A stretch of 64,000 nucleotides of DNA, from the NCBI GenBank assembly GCA_965262015.1, contig OZ253494.1, positions 1,178,001 to 1,242,000 of the forward strand. The letters run 5' to 3'. The position numbers and the translations under genes were made by a program. Below are positions 62,436-64,000 of this stretch, piece after piece. The notes under the pieces are model-generated. The model saw only the letters and a program-made list of their open reading frames with translations. It did no database searches and was not told the DNA's origin. The first letter of the stretch is position 1, and each line of letters begins with the position of its first letter. Source of the stretch: G965262015 sp965262015. Lineage in GTDB: Bacteria > Spirochaetota > Leptospiria > Turneriellales > CBDBES01.

Positions 62436-64000
62436 CTATGGTGTCTGTTTTAAATTATTCTCAAATAAACTCATTTCATCTATCTTAGTTTTTAAGAATT
62501 CATGACGCTCCCTGTCTCGCTCTACAAGATGTTTAGGTGCATTATTCACGTATTTATCCTGCATGAGTTGCTGATCTATCTTATTGTATTCTTTTTCTAA
62601 TTTAAGAATTTCTTTTTCTAAATTCTTTATTGTTTGTTCTATATTAATTAAATTTTTAATAGCAAGAAATAATATCCCTGTTTGTATACGGACAGAAATA
62701 TCATTTTGTGTTTTCTGATAGTCTTGTTTTATCGTAAAATGAGAGAGATAAGCGAGTTGTTTAATGTGTTGTTCATGTGTTAGTAAGGTTGTTTCGAGAG
62801 AAGCGTCAATGGTTGTAAAAACAACCGATATTTTTTCTGTACGTTGTAGGCCTAATTCAGCACGCAGATTTCTTAATTTATAAATGAGAAATTTCATTTT
62901 TTCCACTGTATCATAGGATGATATCAAAGGTAATGTAATAGATATTTTTTTAGGCCATTGACTAATCATTATAAAATTATTTTTTTTGTCTTTAGGCCAG
63001 TAAGAATATAATTCTTCTGTGATAAATGGCATAATAGGATGTAATAACTTAAGTATATTACAGAAAATAAGATTTAATACATAGAGTGTATTATCTCGTT
63101 GTTCCTTTTGTTGTAGACTAATTTTAGCAAATTCTATATAGTAGTCGCAAAAATAATTCCACGTGAATTCATAGATAGATCTAGAATAATCAGCAAATTT
63201 ATATGAATCCAGGCTAGTCTCAATTTCTTGCAGTACACAATTAAATTGGTGTATAATCCACAAATCGATAGTACTTAGTTTAGTATCATAAATCTCTGAT
63301 AGAGGGTTCGCCCTCTCTTGATTCATCCAAATGAAGCGTGCAGTGTTCCATATCTTATTACAAAAAGATCGATATCCTTGTAGTCTACTTTCATCGTACA
63401 CAATGTCTTTACCTTCTGGTAAAATACTCATTAAAAAGAATCTAAAAGCATCCGTACCATACTCTTGCATTTTATTTAAAGGATCAATGACATTACCTTT
63501 TGATTTACTCATTTTCTTTCTTTGGGTATCACGCACTAAACCATGAATATAAACATGTCGAAAGGGTATGTCTTGCATCACATATAAACCCATCATGGCC
63601 ATTCTTGCAACCCAGAAGAAAATAATATCAAAGCCAGTAACCAAAACATTATTGGGATAAAATCTATTATGTAGTTCTGTGGGCTTTGGGATACCTGTAG
63701 AATTCATCAACGTCGTTTCATCCCATAACGTTCCAAAAGGCCATAAGGCTGATGAAAACCACGTGTCTAGTACATCACTATCCTGTTTGAGTTCAATGTC
63801 CTCTGATAAGAGATATGTATTTCTTATTTTTGCTTCATCAAGACCCACGTAAATATGGTTGTTATTATCATACCATGCAGGAATCCTGTGCCCCCACCAT
63901 AATTGTCTAGAAATACACCAATCTTGAATATTCTCTAACCAATCAAAGTATAAATTTTCCCAGCGGTTAGGAATAAATTGGATTTTTTTATCTTTAACTG
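62436..64000 (-). CDS. valS: valyl-tRNA synthetase, C-terminal part (cut by window edge)
   Basis: Charges tRNA-Val. The frame is open to the right edge, 521 codons visible. It includes the catalytic-core end 'QDWCISRQLWWGHRIPAWY', 'DVLDTWFSSALWPFGT', the 'KKMSKSKGNVIDPL' loop that binds ATP, the anticodon-binding helical domain ('YFCDYYIEFAK'), and the C-terminal coiled-coil ('NLEKEILKLEKEYNKI', about the last 65 residues) that is typical of ValS. The N-terminal half with the HIGH motif and editing domain lies outside the window. Confidence 0.96.
   Translation of the reverse strand, partial: VKDKKIQFIPNRWENLYFDWLENIQDWCISRQLWWGHRIPAWYDNNNHIYVGLDEAKIRNTYLLSEDIELKQDSDVLDTWFSSALWPFGTLWDETTLMNSTGIPKPTELHNRFYPNNVLVTGFDIIFFWVARMAMMGLYVMQDIPFRHVYIHGLVRDTQRKKMSKSKGNVIDPLNKMQEYGTDAFRFFLMSILPEGKDIVYDESRLQGYRSFCNKIWNTARFIWMNQERANPLSEIYDTKLSTIDLWIIHQFNCVLQEIETSLDSYKFADYSRSIYEFTWNYFCDYYIEFAKISLQQKEQRDNTLYVLNLIFCNILKLLHPIMPFITEELYSYWPKDKKNNFIMISQWPKKISITLPLISSYDTVEKMKFLIYKLRNLRAELGLQRTEKISVVFTTIDASLETTLLTHEQHIKQLAYLSHFTIKQDYQKTQNDISVRIQTGILFLAIKNLINIEQTIKNLEKEILKLEKEYNKIDQQLMQDKYVNNAPKHLVERDRERHEFLKTKIDEMSLFENNLKQTP

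Overview
The window reads as an AT-rich bacterial chromosome segment that is densely packed, with many 4 to 26 bp gene overlaps. My best guess for the source is a spirochaete, possibly Leptospira-like and possibly host-associated. Several proteins resemble spirochaete families as I remember them: a LysM lipoprotein with long helical Ala/Glu/Lys repeats and a relaxed lipobox ending in Asn-Cys, a 402-aa membrane-anchored protein with an 'EMESY' N-terminal region, a very long protein with a cyclic-nucleotide-binding-like N-terminus, and an LCP/LytR_C protein. Clear Shine-Dalgarno sequences (AAGGAG before glnA and the LysM gene, GGAGG before katA) and a short Rho argue against Bacteroidota. No rRNA or marker phylogeny was run, so the phylum is inference. 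Heme synthesis genes, catalase and a c'-type cytochrome point to aerobic metabolism.

Layout. 1-3041 (minus): a sigma-70-like gene cut by the edge, glmS, a YIP1-like membrane protein and a CysO-like sulfur carrier. 3146-8781 (plus): rpmE2, glnA, cytochrome c'-like gene, lepB, dGTPase, an unknown helical protein and hemJ. 8786-15008 (minus): folA, thyA, hemL, alaS and a CDP-alcohol phosphatidyltransferase. 15180-16337 (plus): tRNA-Thr, tRNA-Tyr and a TPR-like protein. 16350-19983 (minus): pssA, rho and the LysM lipoprotein. 20379-22518 is an accessory island with an IS481-like relic, a Dam-type adenine methylase, a PD-(D/E)XK nuclease and a broken second piece of the methylase that runs into the 3' end of katA. 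24307-29028 (minus): a NapH-like polyferredoxin with an FAD oxidoreductase, holB, ilvE and rpmF. An IS30 relic and a terminator follow. 29507-31312 is a fused two-ATPase oligopeptide ABC subunit. 31431-35665 is a SUF operon (B, C, D, U, T) without sufS. It runs on into an unknown membrane-anchored protein, pgk and a DUF445 protein.

39342-53500 is mostly minus-strand: M23 peptidase, MaoC hydratase, OppC-like permease, C-terminal processing protease, DedA, uvrA, purB, PII and amt. The exceptions on the plus strand are a small membrane protein and the 841-aa protein. PII-amt, together with glnA, makes a nitrogen-assimilation set, but PII has lost the Tyr51 uridylylation site. 53501-57372 is a second accessory region: a 21-bp tandem repeat, a DUF262 gene followed by a HEPN (R-X4-H) gene, and a 5'-truncated type III restriction nuclease. 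57519-64000 returns to housekeeping: lspA, rluD-type synthase, der, thiG, an LCP protein and the 3' part of valS.

The most interesting loci are the DUF262-HEPN pair, the restriction-modification island with its decayed methylase duplicate, PII lacking Tyr51, the CysO-like carrier with two residues after its Gly-Gly, and a Der GTPase with both G4 motifs altered. Relics of several transposases but no intact one suggest past mobile-element activity and ongoing decay.
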